A DNA stretch of 16,170 nucleotides. Source: Clostridia bacterium (GTDB lineage: Bacteria > Bacillota > Clostridia > Christensenellales > UBA1242). Positions 6,619-13,466 of the stretch are shown in pieces (the first letter of the stretch is position 1; the number at the start of each line of letters is the position of its first letter). The translations under genes were made by a program, and so were the position numbers. The stretch lies in assembly GCA_017537515.1 (NCBI GenBank), contig JAFYKO010000111.1, positions 1 through 16,170 on the forward strand, in the 5' to 3' direction. Under the pieces are notes generated by a model. It was not told the DNA's origin. It was given only the letters and a program-made list of their open reading frames with translations, and made no database searches.

Positions 6619-7098
6619 ATGAAAGTTAATTTTAGTAATTTTGGACTTTTTCATAAAAGTAGTATAAAAAAAGCATTTCAAATAGTATTGGAAAAAACAG
6701 CCTTAGACTTTGAATGCTTTTATGCGAATGTTAAATTTGTAAGTGAAGAGGAAATTCGAGACCTAAATTCAACATTCAGAAATATAGACAAAATAACAGA
6801 TGTCCTTTCGTTCCCAAATCTTGAATTAAAGAAGGGCAAAGAGTTTGATATAAAGCAACTCAAAAAAGAAATAAATGAAGAAAATGGGCTTATTTCCTTA
6901 GGCGATATTGCGATTTGTAAATCTGTTGCAAAAACCCAAGCGGAAAATTATAACCACAGTTTCAAAAGGGAAGTGCTTTTTCTAGCATTGCACGGATTTT
7001 TGCACTTACTTGGGTTTGACCACGAAAACCCAGAAGATGAAAAAGAAATGTTTAGTCTTCAAAAAGATATACTCAAAAAATGTGGGATAAAAAGGTAA
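6619..7098 (+). CDS. ybeY: Endoribonuclease YbeY (16S rRNA maturation)
   Basis: A 159-aa zinc-dependent endonuclease. The diagnostic motif H-x3-H-x5-H is present as HGFLHLLGFDH (H125, H129, H135), preceded by TDVLSFP and LGDIAIC, which are also family signatures. YbeY takes part in 16S rRNA 3'-end processing and ribosome quality control. The ATG at 6619 is preferred to the TTG at 6607 because GGAG (6609-6612) is placed 6 nt before it. The yqfD stop lies between the two. In relatives phoH normally stands just upstream, but here it is absent. It overlaps or abuts era, another 16S-binding factor. Confidence 0.95.
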   Translation: MKVNFSNFGLFHKSSIKKAFQIVLEKTALDFECFYANVKFVSEEEIRDLNSTFRNIDKITDVLSFPNLELKKGKEFDIKQLKKEINEENGLISLGDIAICKSVAKTQAENYNHSFKREVLFLALHGFLHLLGFDHENPEDEKEMFSLQKDILKKCGIKR

Positions 7099-7106
7099 AA
7101 GAAATA

Positions 7107-7967
7107 ATGACAAAATGCGGATATGTTGGAGTAATAGGCAAAACCAATGCGGGGAAAAGCACACTTGTTAACACCCTAGTTGGGGAAAAAGTGGCTATTG
7201 TTACTCCCAAAACACAAACAACTAGAAGCAATATCCTCGGAATTTTTACGGAAAATGATGCACAAATCATCTTCGTTGACACACCCGGAATTCACAAATC
7301 CAGAAATCAACTCGACAAAGCGATGATGAAGAGCGTTAGGGGAGCGATAAGTTATGTTGATATTATTCTATTTGTTATAGACGGAACACGAAAACTAGAC
7401 GTCAGCGAAATGGAGTATATCAAAAAACTTTCTGAAAAGCCAATAATAGTTGGTGTCAGCAAAACAGATATTGCAAAGAAAGAAAATGTTATTCAAATCT
7501 TAACTCATTTAGGGGCAATAGATAATATTTTATCCATTATACCTTTTTCAAGCAACGAAAACAACAATATCGATGTTTTGAAAAAAGAAATTATAAAGGT
7601 GTTACCTAACAGAAACTTTGAATACGATTCAGATATGTATACTGACAGCACTGTTAGGTTTATGAGCGAAGAAATCATAAGAGAAAAAGCAATGATGGCC
7701 CTTAGAGAAGAGTTGCCTCATGGTGTCAAGGTCGAAATCACCAATTTCGACGAAACGAATAACAAGGTAACCTATATCGACGCAGATTTGATTTGTGAAA
7801 AAGATAGCCATAAAGGAATTGTCTTAGGGAAAAATGGCGAAAATATCAAAAAAATCGCTTCAGAAGCCCGTTTGGATATAGAAAATTTGCTCAATAAAAA
7901 AATTATGTTAAAAATTTGGGTGAAAGTTATTAAAAATTGGAGACAAAACCAAAATAATATGGTATAA
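7107..7967 (+). CDS. era: GTPase Era (ribosome assembly)
   Basis: A 286-aa GTPase with a C-terminal KH domain. The P-loop is GKTNAGKS (11-18), the switch I segment TPKTQTTR (33-40), G3 is DTPG (58-61), and KH contains GKNG (241-244) followed by the usual helix. G4 reads SKTD (118-121) instead of the common NKxD. Era binds the 3' end of 16S rRNA and aids small-subunit maturation. The ATG at 7107 gives the classical MTKCGYVGVIG start, with AAAGG (7090-7094) 12 nt upstream. The ATG at 7080 would add nine residues and overlap ybeY by 19 nt; I cannot exclude it. dgkA and cdd, often found before era, are absent. Confidence 0.96.
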   Translation: MTKCGYVGVIGKTNAGKSTLVNTLVGEKVAIVTPKTQTTRSNILGIFTENDAQIIFVDTPGIHKSRNQLDKAMMKSVRGAISYVDIILFVIDGTRKLDVSEMEYIKKLSEKPIIVGVSKTDIAKKENVIQILTHLGAIDNILSIIPFSSNENNNIDVLKKEIIKVLPNRNFEYDSDMYTDSTVRFMSEEIIREKAMMALREELPHGVKVEITNFDETNNKVTYIDADLICEKDSHKGIVLGKNGENIKKIASEARLDIENLLNKKIMLKIWVKVIKNWRQNQNNMV

Positions 7968-7968
7968 T
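7940..7968 (+). promoter_or_regulatory. Possible internal promoter for the small ORF and recO
   Basis: An extended -10, TGG-TATAAT (7960-7968), overlaps the era stop codon. The -35 at 17 nt is GAGACA (7940-7945), matching TTGACA at four of six positions. It would give a ~30-nt leader to the AGGAGG-led small gene. Confidence 0.5.
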
Positions 7969-8006
7969 ATGTTCGTGGTAACATAAAATACTTAAGGAGG
8001 TATGTT

Positions 8007-8186
8007 ATGACAAACAATAATATCGTAACTCGTTTCGAGATATTACACATAATAATGATTTTGGCTGAAATCACCAAACAACGTGGTTATCAACTATTTC
8101 TCAATAGTCTTTTAGGCATTTCTCCTGAAGCAATAGACAAAAGCATACTTTGTGAAAGAAGAAAAAGTCAAGAATTTCAATACTAA
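8007..8186 (+). CDS. 59-aa protein between era and recO, unrecognised
   Basis: ATG at 8007 follows AAGGAGG (7994-8000) at 6 nt, one of the best ribosome binding sites in the window. The frame runs 59 codons and its TAA overlaps the recO ATG as TAATG, so translation is probably coupled. The product has an N-terminal polar stretch (MTNNNIVTRF), an amphipathic or hydrophobic helix (EILHIIMILAEI), then QRGYQLFLNSLLGISPEAID and a basic end (CERRKSQEFQY). It is too short and too charged to be a clear membrane protein. I do not recognise the family. Bacillus has a small gene (yqzL) in the same place, but I see no convincing sequence likeness. Existence of the gene is well supported; function is unknown. 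Confidence 0.75.
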   Translation: MTNNNIVTRFEILHIIMILAEITKQRGYQLFLNSLLGISPEAIDKSILCERRKSQEFQY

Positions 8187-8896
8187 TGGAAAAGAAACTT
8201 AAAGGAATTGTCCTATTCAAAAAGGACTATAAAGATAAAGACGTCTTAGCCACTCTTTTTACTGTTGAAGAAGGGTTGGTTAGTGTTTTATTGCGTGGCG
8301 TAAAAAAAATGGGGGCAAAGCTCAAATACGCCAAGGAGCTATTCACGTTTGCGGAATTCGGCGTTAGTTCGAAGGGGGAAGGGTTATATATCCTTACATC
8401 TTGCGATGTGATTGAAAGTTTCAGCAACCTCGCCCAAGACCCTCAAAAATATCTTGAAGCAATCACTATTTTAAATGCGGTGAAGGATATTTCACATTAT
8501 GGCGAGCAAAATATAGGGCTTTTTTTTGCCTTAATAAATTCACTACAAACCTTGTCTTTTGATAATGTAGAAGAAAACCTTGTTTTGTGCAAGTTTCTTT
8601 ATGAAATTTTGAACCTTTCAGGCTATCAACTCAACTTTTCGAAATGTGCAGATTGCGGTATGGTTTTTGCCGGTAAGAAACTCTTTGCACAACGCATAGG
8701 CGGGTTTGTTTGTGTTGCGTGCAGGGCCCCAGATTGTATTGAAGTAGGGGAAAGCACATTCTCAAATTTAAGGATTTTAAGCAATATTGATTTCAATAAG
8801 CTCAAAAATTTGAAACTTGCAAATTTAGACGACTTGTTGAATTTCTTGATTAATATTATTAGGGAAAGACCCGGGATTAATATAAAACTCTACTGA
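8186..8896 (+). CDS. recO: DNA repair protein RecO
   Basis: A 236-aa protein with an N-terminal OB fold (KLKGIVLFKKDYKDKDVLATLFT ... GLVSVLLRGVKK) that binds single-stranded DNA, a helical middle, and a four-Cys zinc site (C154, C157, C176, C179, in CADCG and CVACR). RecO works with RecR to load RecA on SSB-coated gaps. The ATG overlaps the stop of the upstream small gene. The era-recO linkage is common in Firmicutes. The last codons and the stop lie within the terminator hairpin. Length is normal (~240). Confidence 0.94.
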   Translation: MEKKLKGIVLFKKDYKDKDVLATLFTVEEGLVSVLLRGVKKMGAKLKYAKELFTFAEFGVSSKGEGLYILTSCDVIESFSNLAQDPQKYLEAITILNAVKDISHYGEQNIGLFFALINSLQTLSFDNVEENLVLCKFLYEILNLSGYQLNFSKCADCGMVFAGKKLFAQRIGGFVCVACRAPDCIEVGESTFSNLRILSNIDFNKLKNLKLANLDDLLNFLINIIRERPGINIKLY

Positions 8897-8911
8897 GGGT
8901 AGAGTTTTTTT
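8884..8911 (+). terminator. Rho-independent terminator overlapping the recO stop
   Basis: AAAACTCTAC (8884-8893) pairs perfectly with GTAGAGTTTT (8899-8908), with T's to 8911. The recO stop codon TGA (8894-8896) is in the loop. Confidence 0.92.
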
Positions 8912-8915
8912 GTAT

Positions 8916-8939
8916 AATTCCACTATCGGTGGAGTTTTT
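8916..8939 (+). terminator. Second, tandem terminator after recO
   Basis: AATTCCAC (8916-8923) pairs with GTGGAGTT (8929-8936, one G-U) around TATCG, followed by TTT. It begins five bases after the first terminator's tail. Confidence 0.6.
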
Positions 8940-8953
8940 AATAAAAAAATTAA

Positions 8954-8982
8954 TTGACTTTATGTTAATTATACTTTATTAT
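8954..8982 (+). promoter_or_regulatory. Promoter of rny
   Basis: TTGACT (8954-8959), 17-nt spacer, TATTAT (8977-8982); a TATAAT at 8980-8985 overlaps it with a longer spacer. The leader to the rny ATG would be about 115 nt. Confidence 0.65.
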
Positions 8983-9005
8983 AATAAGTGATTTATTTAA
9001 TAAAG

Positions 9006-9026
9006 TAAAGTGGGCTGTCCACTTTA
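9006..9026 (+). promoter_or_regulatory. Hairpin in the rny 5' leader
   Basis: TAAAGTGG (9006-9013) pairs perfectly with CCACTTTA (9019-9026) around GCTGT. No T-tract follows, so it is not a terminator; it lies near the predicted 5' end of the mRNA and may stabilise or regulate it. Confidence 0.5.
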
Positions 9027-9106
9027 AGATATATACAATTTCAAACACAAGATAGTTCACATAACCTTTATTTGATAAGTTAATCTAAAAAAAAGAAGGT
9101 GAAATA

Positions 9107-10690
9107 ATGATATCAAGCACATTGTTTGCAAGTGCTACTGTATCTGTTATAATTGGCCTAGGTGCCTTGCTTGTTGGCGGGGCGGCTGGGGCGTTGGTCT
9201 TAAAATTTATTGACAAAAGAAATATAGAAAACAACAAGAAAAACGCTATTAAGATTATAGAAGATGCGTATGCGGAAGCAAAAACAACAAAAAAAGAAGC
9301 AATTTTAGAAGCGAAAGAAGAAGCCCAAAAACTTAAAGAAAACATTGAAAAAGAACTTGAAAAAAGAAGAAACGAAGTCCAAAAAATGGAGGACAGAATC
9401 TCTCAAAGGGAAGATTTTATTGACAAAAAAGAGTTAAATCTTGACAAAAAATTTGAAAATCTTGAAGAGCAAAAAATCAAACTTGAAAGCCTTAAAGAAA
9501 AATTACAAAAAGAAATAGAAGAACAAGCATCAATAAAACAAAAAATATTGACAGAACTTGAAAACGTTTCTCATATGAAAAAAGAAGAGGCAAAAGAGTT
9601 GCTTATTCAAGAAATAACCGAAGATGCAAGGAAGGATGCCTACAAACTTGTGCGAGAAATTGAAGACAAGGCAAATGACGAGGCGGACAAAAAGGCACAA
9701 AGCATTGTTGCAATGGCAATCCAAAGATGTGCAACTGACGTTACTTCAGAATCAACCGTTTCAGTTGTTTCAATTCCAAACGAAGAAATGAAAGGTCGAA
9801 TTATTGGTCGTGAAGGAAGGAATATACGTGCATTTGAAAACTCTATGGGCGTAGATTTGATTATTGACGACACCCCAGAAGCTATAACAGTATCTTGCTT
9901 TGACCCAATAAGACGTGAAATAGCAAGGTTATCGCTTGAAAAGTTGATTCTCGACGGCAGAATCCACCCATCGAGGATTGAAGAAATCATTTCAAAAGTC
10001 AAAAAAGACGTTGAACAAACAATCAAACAAGCCGGTGAAAATGCCTCCGAAGAAGCAGGAGTTTTTGGTTTACACCCAGAACTTGTAAAAATTTTAGGTC
10101 GACTTAAATATAGAACAAGTTACGGACAAAATTGCCTCAAACATTCACTCGAAACCTCTTATCTCGCTGGGCTTTTGGCTTCTGAATTAGGGGCAAACGT
10201 TAAACTCGCAAAACGAGGTGGGTTGCTTCATGATATAGGCAAAGCCCTTGACCACGAGATCGAAGGAACACACGTTTCAATAGGTATGGATTTAGCTAAA
10301 AAATACAAAGAAAGTGCAGAGATTATACATTGTATAGAAGCTCATCACTTTGGTGTTGAATTTAACTCTATTGAGGCGATTTTGGTGCAAGTAGCAGACG
10401 CTATTTCAAGTGCTAGGCCTGGTGCAAGAAGAGAATCTCTTGAGAATTATGTAAAGAGACTTGAAGATTTGGAAAGAATTTCAAATACGTTTAAAGGCGT
10501 TGAAAAATCCTTTGCATTACAAGCGGGAAGAGAAATCCGAATCTTGGTTAAACCTAATGAAATAAGCGACGAAGACGCTGCGTTTATGGCCAAAGACATA
10601 GCAAACAAAATTGAAACAGAACTCGAATATCCTGGACAAATTAAGGTTAATGTCATTCGTGAATCACGCTTTGTTGAAACAGCAAAATAA
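9107..10690 (+). CDS. rny: Ribonuclease Y
   Basis: A 527-aa endoribonuclease of the usual ~520-residue length. In order: an N-terminal membrane anchor (about 9-33, SVIIGLGALLVGGAAGALVL), a long charged coiled coil (about 40-205), a KH domain with MKGRIIGREGRN (from residue 228), and an HD domain with the catalytic GLLHDIGKALDHE (H375, D376). RNase Y starts mRNA decay at the membrane in many Firmicutes. Its ribosome binding site AGAAGGTG (9094-9101) is 5 nt before the ATG. It stands alone between the recO terminators and its own terminator, and is convergent with the PadR-type gene. Confidence 0.97.
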   Translation: MISSTLFASATVSVIIGLGALLVGGAAGALVLKFIDKRNIENNKKNAIKIIEDAYAEAKTTKKEAILEAKEEAQKLKENIEKELEKRRNEVQKMEDRISQREDFIDKKELNLDKKFENLEEQKIKLESLKEKLQKEIEEQASIKQKILTELENVSHMKKEEAKELLIQEITEDARKDAYKLVREIEDKANDEADKKAQSIVAMAIQRCATDVTSESTVSVVSIPNEEMKGRIIGREGRNIRAFENSMGVDLIIDDTPEAITVSCFDPIRREIARLSLEKLILDGRIHPSRIEEIISKVKKDVEQTIKQAGENASEEAGVFGLHPELVKILGRLKYRTSYGQNCLKHSLETSYLAGLLASELGANVKLAKRGGLLHDIGKALDHEIEGTHVSIGMDLAKKYKESAEIIHCIEAHHFGVEFNSIEAILVQVADAISSARPGARRESLENYVKRLEDLERISNTFKGVEKSFALQAGREIRILVKPNEISDEDAAFMAKDIANKIETELEYPGQIKVNVIRESRFVETAK

Positions 10691-10697
10691 AACTTAA

Positions 10698-10724
10698 CAA
10701 CTTCCTTTTGGAGGTTGGTTTTTT
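10698..10724 (+). terminator. Rho-independent terminator of rny
   Basis: CAACTTCC (10698-10705) pairs with GGAGGTTG (10710-10717) around TTTT, then GTTTTTT. Confidence 0.88.
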
Positions 10725-10750
10725 ACATTATATGCCTAAAATGAAACATT

Positions 10751-10772
10751 AAAAAAAACAGCATAATGCTGT
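10751..10772 (-). terminator. Terminator of the PadR-type gene
   Basis: Read on the minus strand, ACAGCA-TTA-TGCTGT is followed by eight T's (A-run 10751-10758 on the plus strand). It begins 4 nt after the minus-strand stop codon and faces the rny terminator. Confidence 0.85.
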
Positions 10773-10776
10773 AATT

Positions 10777-12204
10777 TTAAGAATATTTGCGACTTATGTA
10801 CATATCACAAATTGCTGAAACTAGTAAATTTGTTGAGATTATTGCTGGGTATAAAAATGTTGATTTAAAATCAAGCATTGTTGCAAAACTTATTCCTAGT
10901 GGTATATTCAAGCAATAAATGATTGCAAGTGCAAGTATAAAAATCAGAATTGAAAGCAAGAATGATTTGTTGTCAAAGTCTATATTTGAAAGACCTTTTG
11001 ATTTGAACAGAAAATACAAGACGGGGAGAGAAAAAACAGCAGGGAATAGGGCGAATAAGTAAGGATGCTCAATCTTTCCATCTAAAACGTAAAGGCCAAG
11101 TAAACATAAAATTGTTTCAAGTATGACAAGCCCAAAAATAGTAAGGTGCTTGTACAAAATTGCGTGGGTGTTTGCGGAAAAATGTGTTTTTTGCATTTTG
11201 TCGACTTCACCGTTTTTTACAAATAATTTTATGCCCTTTTCATTATAATAGTTTTTTAGGCTTGATATTGATTCAGCTTGATATTTTTCCTCAACATCGC
11301 AGACTTGTTTTGTTTTGTCGTAAAGGCTTTTTATTTTATCTTGATAATTTTCGATTTCAGGAGGTCTGATTCTTGACATTATCGGCGGAGTTACTTTTGC
11401 TTCAAATGCAGTCCCTCCAATTTTTTTAACAGAAGGAATTGATTCGGGATTTATCTTTTCTTTGATAAAAATTGCATCCGACTCTTGTTTGGGCTTGACT
11501 ATTTCAATTGTTTTTTGTTTTGCAACAGTTTCTTCGGGTTTAAGGAAAATCGCATCATCTTTTGGTTTAGGCTCAATTTCAATTGAATGACTTTCTTCTT
11601 GTTGTACAGCCTCTAACTCTTCATTTGTGGTTGCTATCATTTCTTGATTTTGGGACTTGGATTCTTCAATCAAAACAGAATCATTGTTTTTGACAACTTC
11701 TGGGCCTTGATTTTTTAAGTTTTCAAAAAAGCTTGTTGACGATAAACTCAAGTTTTTGAGTTCAGAATCAATATTTTGTATTTTTACCCCATTTTCTTGT
11801 GAATCTTCTTTATTTTGGACGACCATTTCCTCGTTTTGAAAATTAAAACCCTCTATTTCGTCATATTTTGAGTTTTGGGCGATTCCTATGCGGGTTTTTT
11901 CGTTTTTAGACCAAAAATCAGTGTAGAAAGCCCCATTATTTGAGTCAAACTGTTTTTTTCCTAAATCTGTAATACGATAATAATGTCGTTTTCCACCTAA
12001 ATCACTTTCATGCCAATAAGAGTTGATGAAATTTTGTTTTTCCATCCTTGTAAGAGTGCTGTATAAAGTTGGTTGTTTTATTTCAACTTGGCCACCTGAT
12101 TGCTCTTTGATTTTTGAAATAATTTCAAGTCCATATTTATCACCATCAAGCAATGAGGAAAGAATTATTATTGGCAGTTGCCCTCGTGGGATATTGTTGT
12201 TCAT
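10777..12204 (-). CDS. PadR-family DNA-binding domain fused to a four-helix membrane region
   Basis: A 475-aa protein. Residues 1-90 are a PadR winged helix: RGQLPIIILSSLLDGDKYGLEI, then QPTLYSTLTRMEKQNFI (recognition helix region) and GGKRHYYRITDLGKKQF (wing and following helix). Ordinary PadR proteins end soon after with a dimerisation helix. Here a polar, Glu/Lys/Gln-rich linker of about 250 residues follows, with a repeated DAIFLKPE / DAIFIKEK. The C-terminal ~125 residues hold four membrane segments (about 353-375, 383-401, 414-434, 448-469). This suggests a membrane-tethered one-component regulator; signal and targets are unknown. GAGG lies 5 nt before the ATG. A full promoter and a dyad are upstream. 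Confidence 0.8.
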   Translation of the reverse strand: MNNNIPRGQLPIIILSSLLDGDKYGLEIISKIKEQSGGQVEIKQPTLYSTLTRMEKQNFINSYWHESDLGGKRHYYRITDLGKKQFDSNNGAFYTDFWSKNEKTRIGIAQNSKYDEIEGFNFQNEEMVVQNKEDSQENGVKIQNIDSELKNLSLSSTSFFENLKNQGPEVVKNNDSVLIEESKSQNQEMIATTNEELEAVQQEESHSIEIEPKPKDDAIFLKPEETVAKQKTIEIVKPKQESDAIFIKEKINPESIPSVKKIGGTAFEAKVTPPIMSRIRPPEIENYQDKIKSLYDKTKQVCDVEEKYQAESISSLKNYYNEKGIKLFVKNGEVDKMQKTHFSANTHAILYKHLTIFGLVILETILCLLGLYVLDGKIEHPYLFALFPAVFSLPVLYFLFKSKGLSNIDFDNKSFLLSILIFILALAIIYCLNIPLGISFATMLDFKSTFLYPAIISTNLLVSAICDMYISRKYS

Positions 12205-12223
12205 TTAAACCTCACAAAACAAA

Positions 12224-12245
12224 TCGAAAGAAAATAACCTTTCGA
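12224..12245 (-). promoter_or_regulatory. Inverted repeat in the leader of the PadR-type gene (candidate operator or hairpin)
   Basis: TCGAAAG (12224-12230) and CTTTCGA (12239-12245) are perfect inverted repeats around 8 nt. The site lies between the predicted transcription start and the start codon. PadR regulators often bind dyads at their own promoter, so autoregulation is possible; an mRNA hairpin is the alternative. Confidence 0.45.
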
Positions 12246-12261
12246 AAATTATCATATAAAA

Positions 12262-12290
12262 ATTATAACAAATTTATAACCGCAAGTCAA
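12262..12290 (-). promoter_or_regulatory. Strong promoter of the PadR-type gene
   Basis: On the minus strand, TTGACT (12290-12285), a 17-nt spacer ending TGT (extended -10) and TATAAT (12267-12262). Confidence 0.85.
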
Positions 12291-12523
12291 TTTGAAATTG
12301 AAAAAACAGTGAATAAATCATAAAAAAGTTTTGACTGCCATCAAAATCAAAGACATTCAGAAACTAAGAAAAAGAGTTTATAGAAATTTTTTTGCTTTGT
12401 TTAGAATGGCGAGACTACATTCAGAATGGCAAGACTGCGGAAAAGTTGTCTTTTGCGAATACTTTTCTATACCCTCATACAAATCCTAATTCCAACTTCC
12501 CTACCCTTAAATAGGTTTAAATC
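12291..12523. other. Intergenic stretch with a tandem 20-nt repeat
   Basis: No gene is supported between the padR promoter and the terminator of the serS operon. The only structure seen is a two-copy direct repeat with a 20-nt period (12403-12418 and 12423-12438). The rest is AT-rich with no ribosome binding site leading a credible frame. Confidence 0.5.
12403..12438. repeat. Two-copy tandem direct repeat, 20-nt period
   Basis: AGAATGGCGAGACTAC (12403-12418) recurs as AGAATGGCAAGACTGC (12423-12438), differing at two positions. Confidence 0.7.
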
Positions 12524-12556
12524 AAAAAAAACTTACAAATATTTCTGTAAGTTTTT
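12524..12556 (-). terminator. Terminator of the serS operon, overlapping the last codons
   Basis: AAAAACTTACA-type arm (12527-12537) pairs with TGTAAGTTTT (12546-12556) around an 8-nt loop. On the minus strand the arm is followed by T's (12530-12524). The stem includes the final codons of the upstream minus-strand gene; with A and T tails on both sides it could act in both directions. Confidence 0.85.
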
Positions 12557-13465
12557 CATAAAACTAGATATTTCTAAGGACGACACTCCACACAACTTTT
12601 CAGATGACAACCTTTTATTGACATCAGTTATTGCAAATAATTCACTTTGCTTTTTGTTTGTTAAATAGTTTACTGCAAAAACAAAGCTTTGATACAGTGA
12701 TGCACCGCTGAAAGCGTCTTTTGGCAGGTTTGCAATCAAGCTTTCAATAAACAATGAATTTGCTCGGGTTGATGAGAAGTTGTAGTAAAGACTCGAAAAT
12801 ACCCTACACAACTCTGTGAATCTGTCTCCGTAATTTTCTAATAGTTCTTCCAAATAAGAATCTCGGTTTTGTAAATCAATATTAAAAAATTTATTTTTGT
12901 TTGTTAAATAGAAATTGTACGTCCCACCCCTATCGAAAACTGGAAAAATTCTGCACGAAAACGCCAACCCCTGCCCTGCTATTTCGAGAATACCGTTATT
13001 AAGGGTTACAATACAATCTTTTTCTATGTTGTTGGCAATCTTATTGAGTAGGTCTAAAGAAAAATGCGAAATATTGTAAGTTGACTTATCAACTGCTTTA
13101 ATAGACTTGGTTTTTTGGATGTATTTTTGTTTTTTCTTTTTCTTTTTGCGGTTTTTCCAAGCGTATTTAAGCCTTGTCCAAAAAGATTTCATTTTGTTTT
13201 CAAGAAGTTTTGAGGTATTAATCTCTAATTGCGGGTTTTTAAGAATAAGCAACAAATCTATTCTAGAATTTGGCAAAATAGCCCCGGTGTAAAACTCGTT
13301 TATTGTTTGGAGTTCGAAATTGGGTGTTATCAGAGCATTGCTTTTCGCAAGGTCTGAGATTGATTTTTCGATTATTAATGAAAAAATAGACAAAGAATTT
13401 TGCACTACTTCTTCATCAACAGAAAGTGATAAATTTTCTATGGTTGCTTTATCGAAAATTTTCAT
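12533..13465 (-). CDS. Unrecognised 310-aa protein co-transcribed with serS; possible degenerate nucleotidyltransferase
   Basis: I do not recognise this gene with confidence. The ATG lies one base after the serS stop, so the two form an operon. Three segments recall the OAS/CCA-adding nucleotidyltransferase fold: INEFYTGAILPNSRIDLLLIL (55-75), where the catalytic G-S and D-x-D would be; LAFSCRIFPVFDRGGTYNFY (167-186), where the third Asp is expected before the Pro; and NIDLQNRDSYLEELLENYGD (195-214) followed by a helical region with SLFIESLIANLP (237-248). The expected G-S is GA and only one Asp (D70) remains, so if the fold is right the enzyme is probably inactive. A Lys cluster (NRKKKKKKQK, 105-114) could bind RNA. 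No signal peptide or membrane segment. Confidence 0.8.
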   Translation of the reverse strand: MKIFDKATIENLSLSVDEEVVQNSLSIFSLIIEKSISDLAKSNALITPNFELQTINEFYTGAILPNSRIDLLLILKNPQLEINTSKLLENKMKSFWTRLKYAWKNRKKKKKKQKYIQKTKSIKAVDKSTYNISHFSLDLLNKIANNIEKDCIVTLNNGILEIAGQGLAFSCRIFPVFDRGGTYNFYLTNKNKFFNIDLQNRDSYLEELLENYGDRFTELCRVFSSLYYNFSSTRANSLFIESLIANLPKDAFSGASLYQSFVFAVNYLTNKKQSELFAITDVNKRLSSEKLCGVSSLEISSFMKNLQKYL

Positions 13466-13466
13466 A

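Noticed and set aside
9006..9026. Hairpin before rny as a terminator
   Set aside because: No T-tract follows on either strand, and tandem terminators already lie just upstream.
12426..12668. Plus-strand 80-codon frame opposite the end of the serS-linked gene
   Set aside because: It runs through the terminator hairpin at 12527-12556, has no ribosome binding site, and is antisense to a better supported gene.
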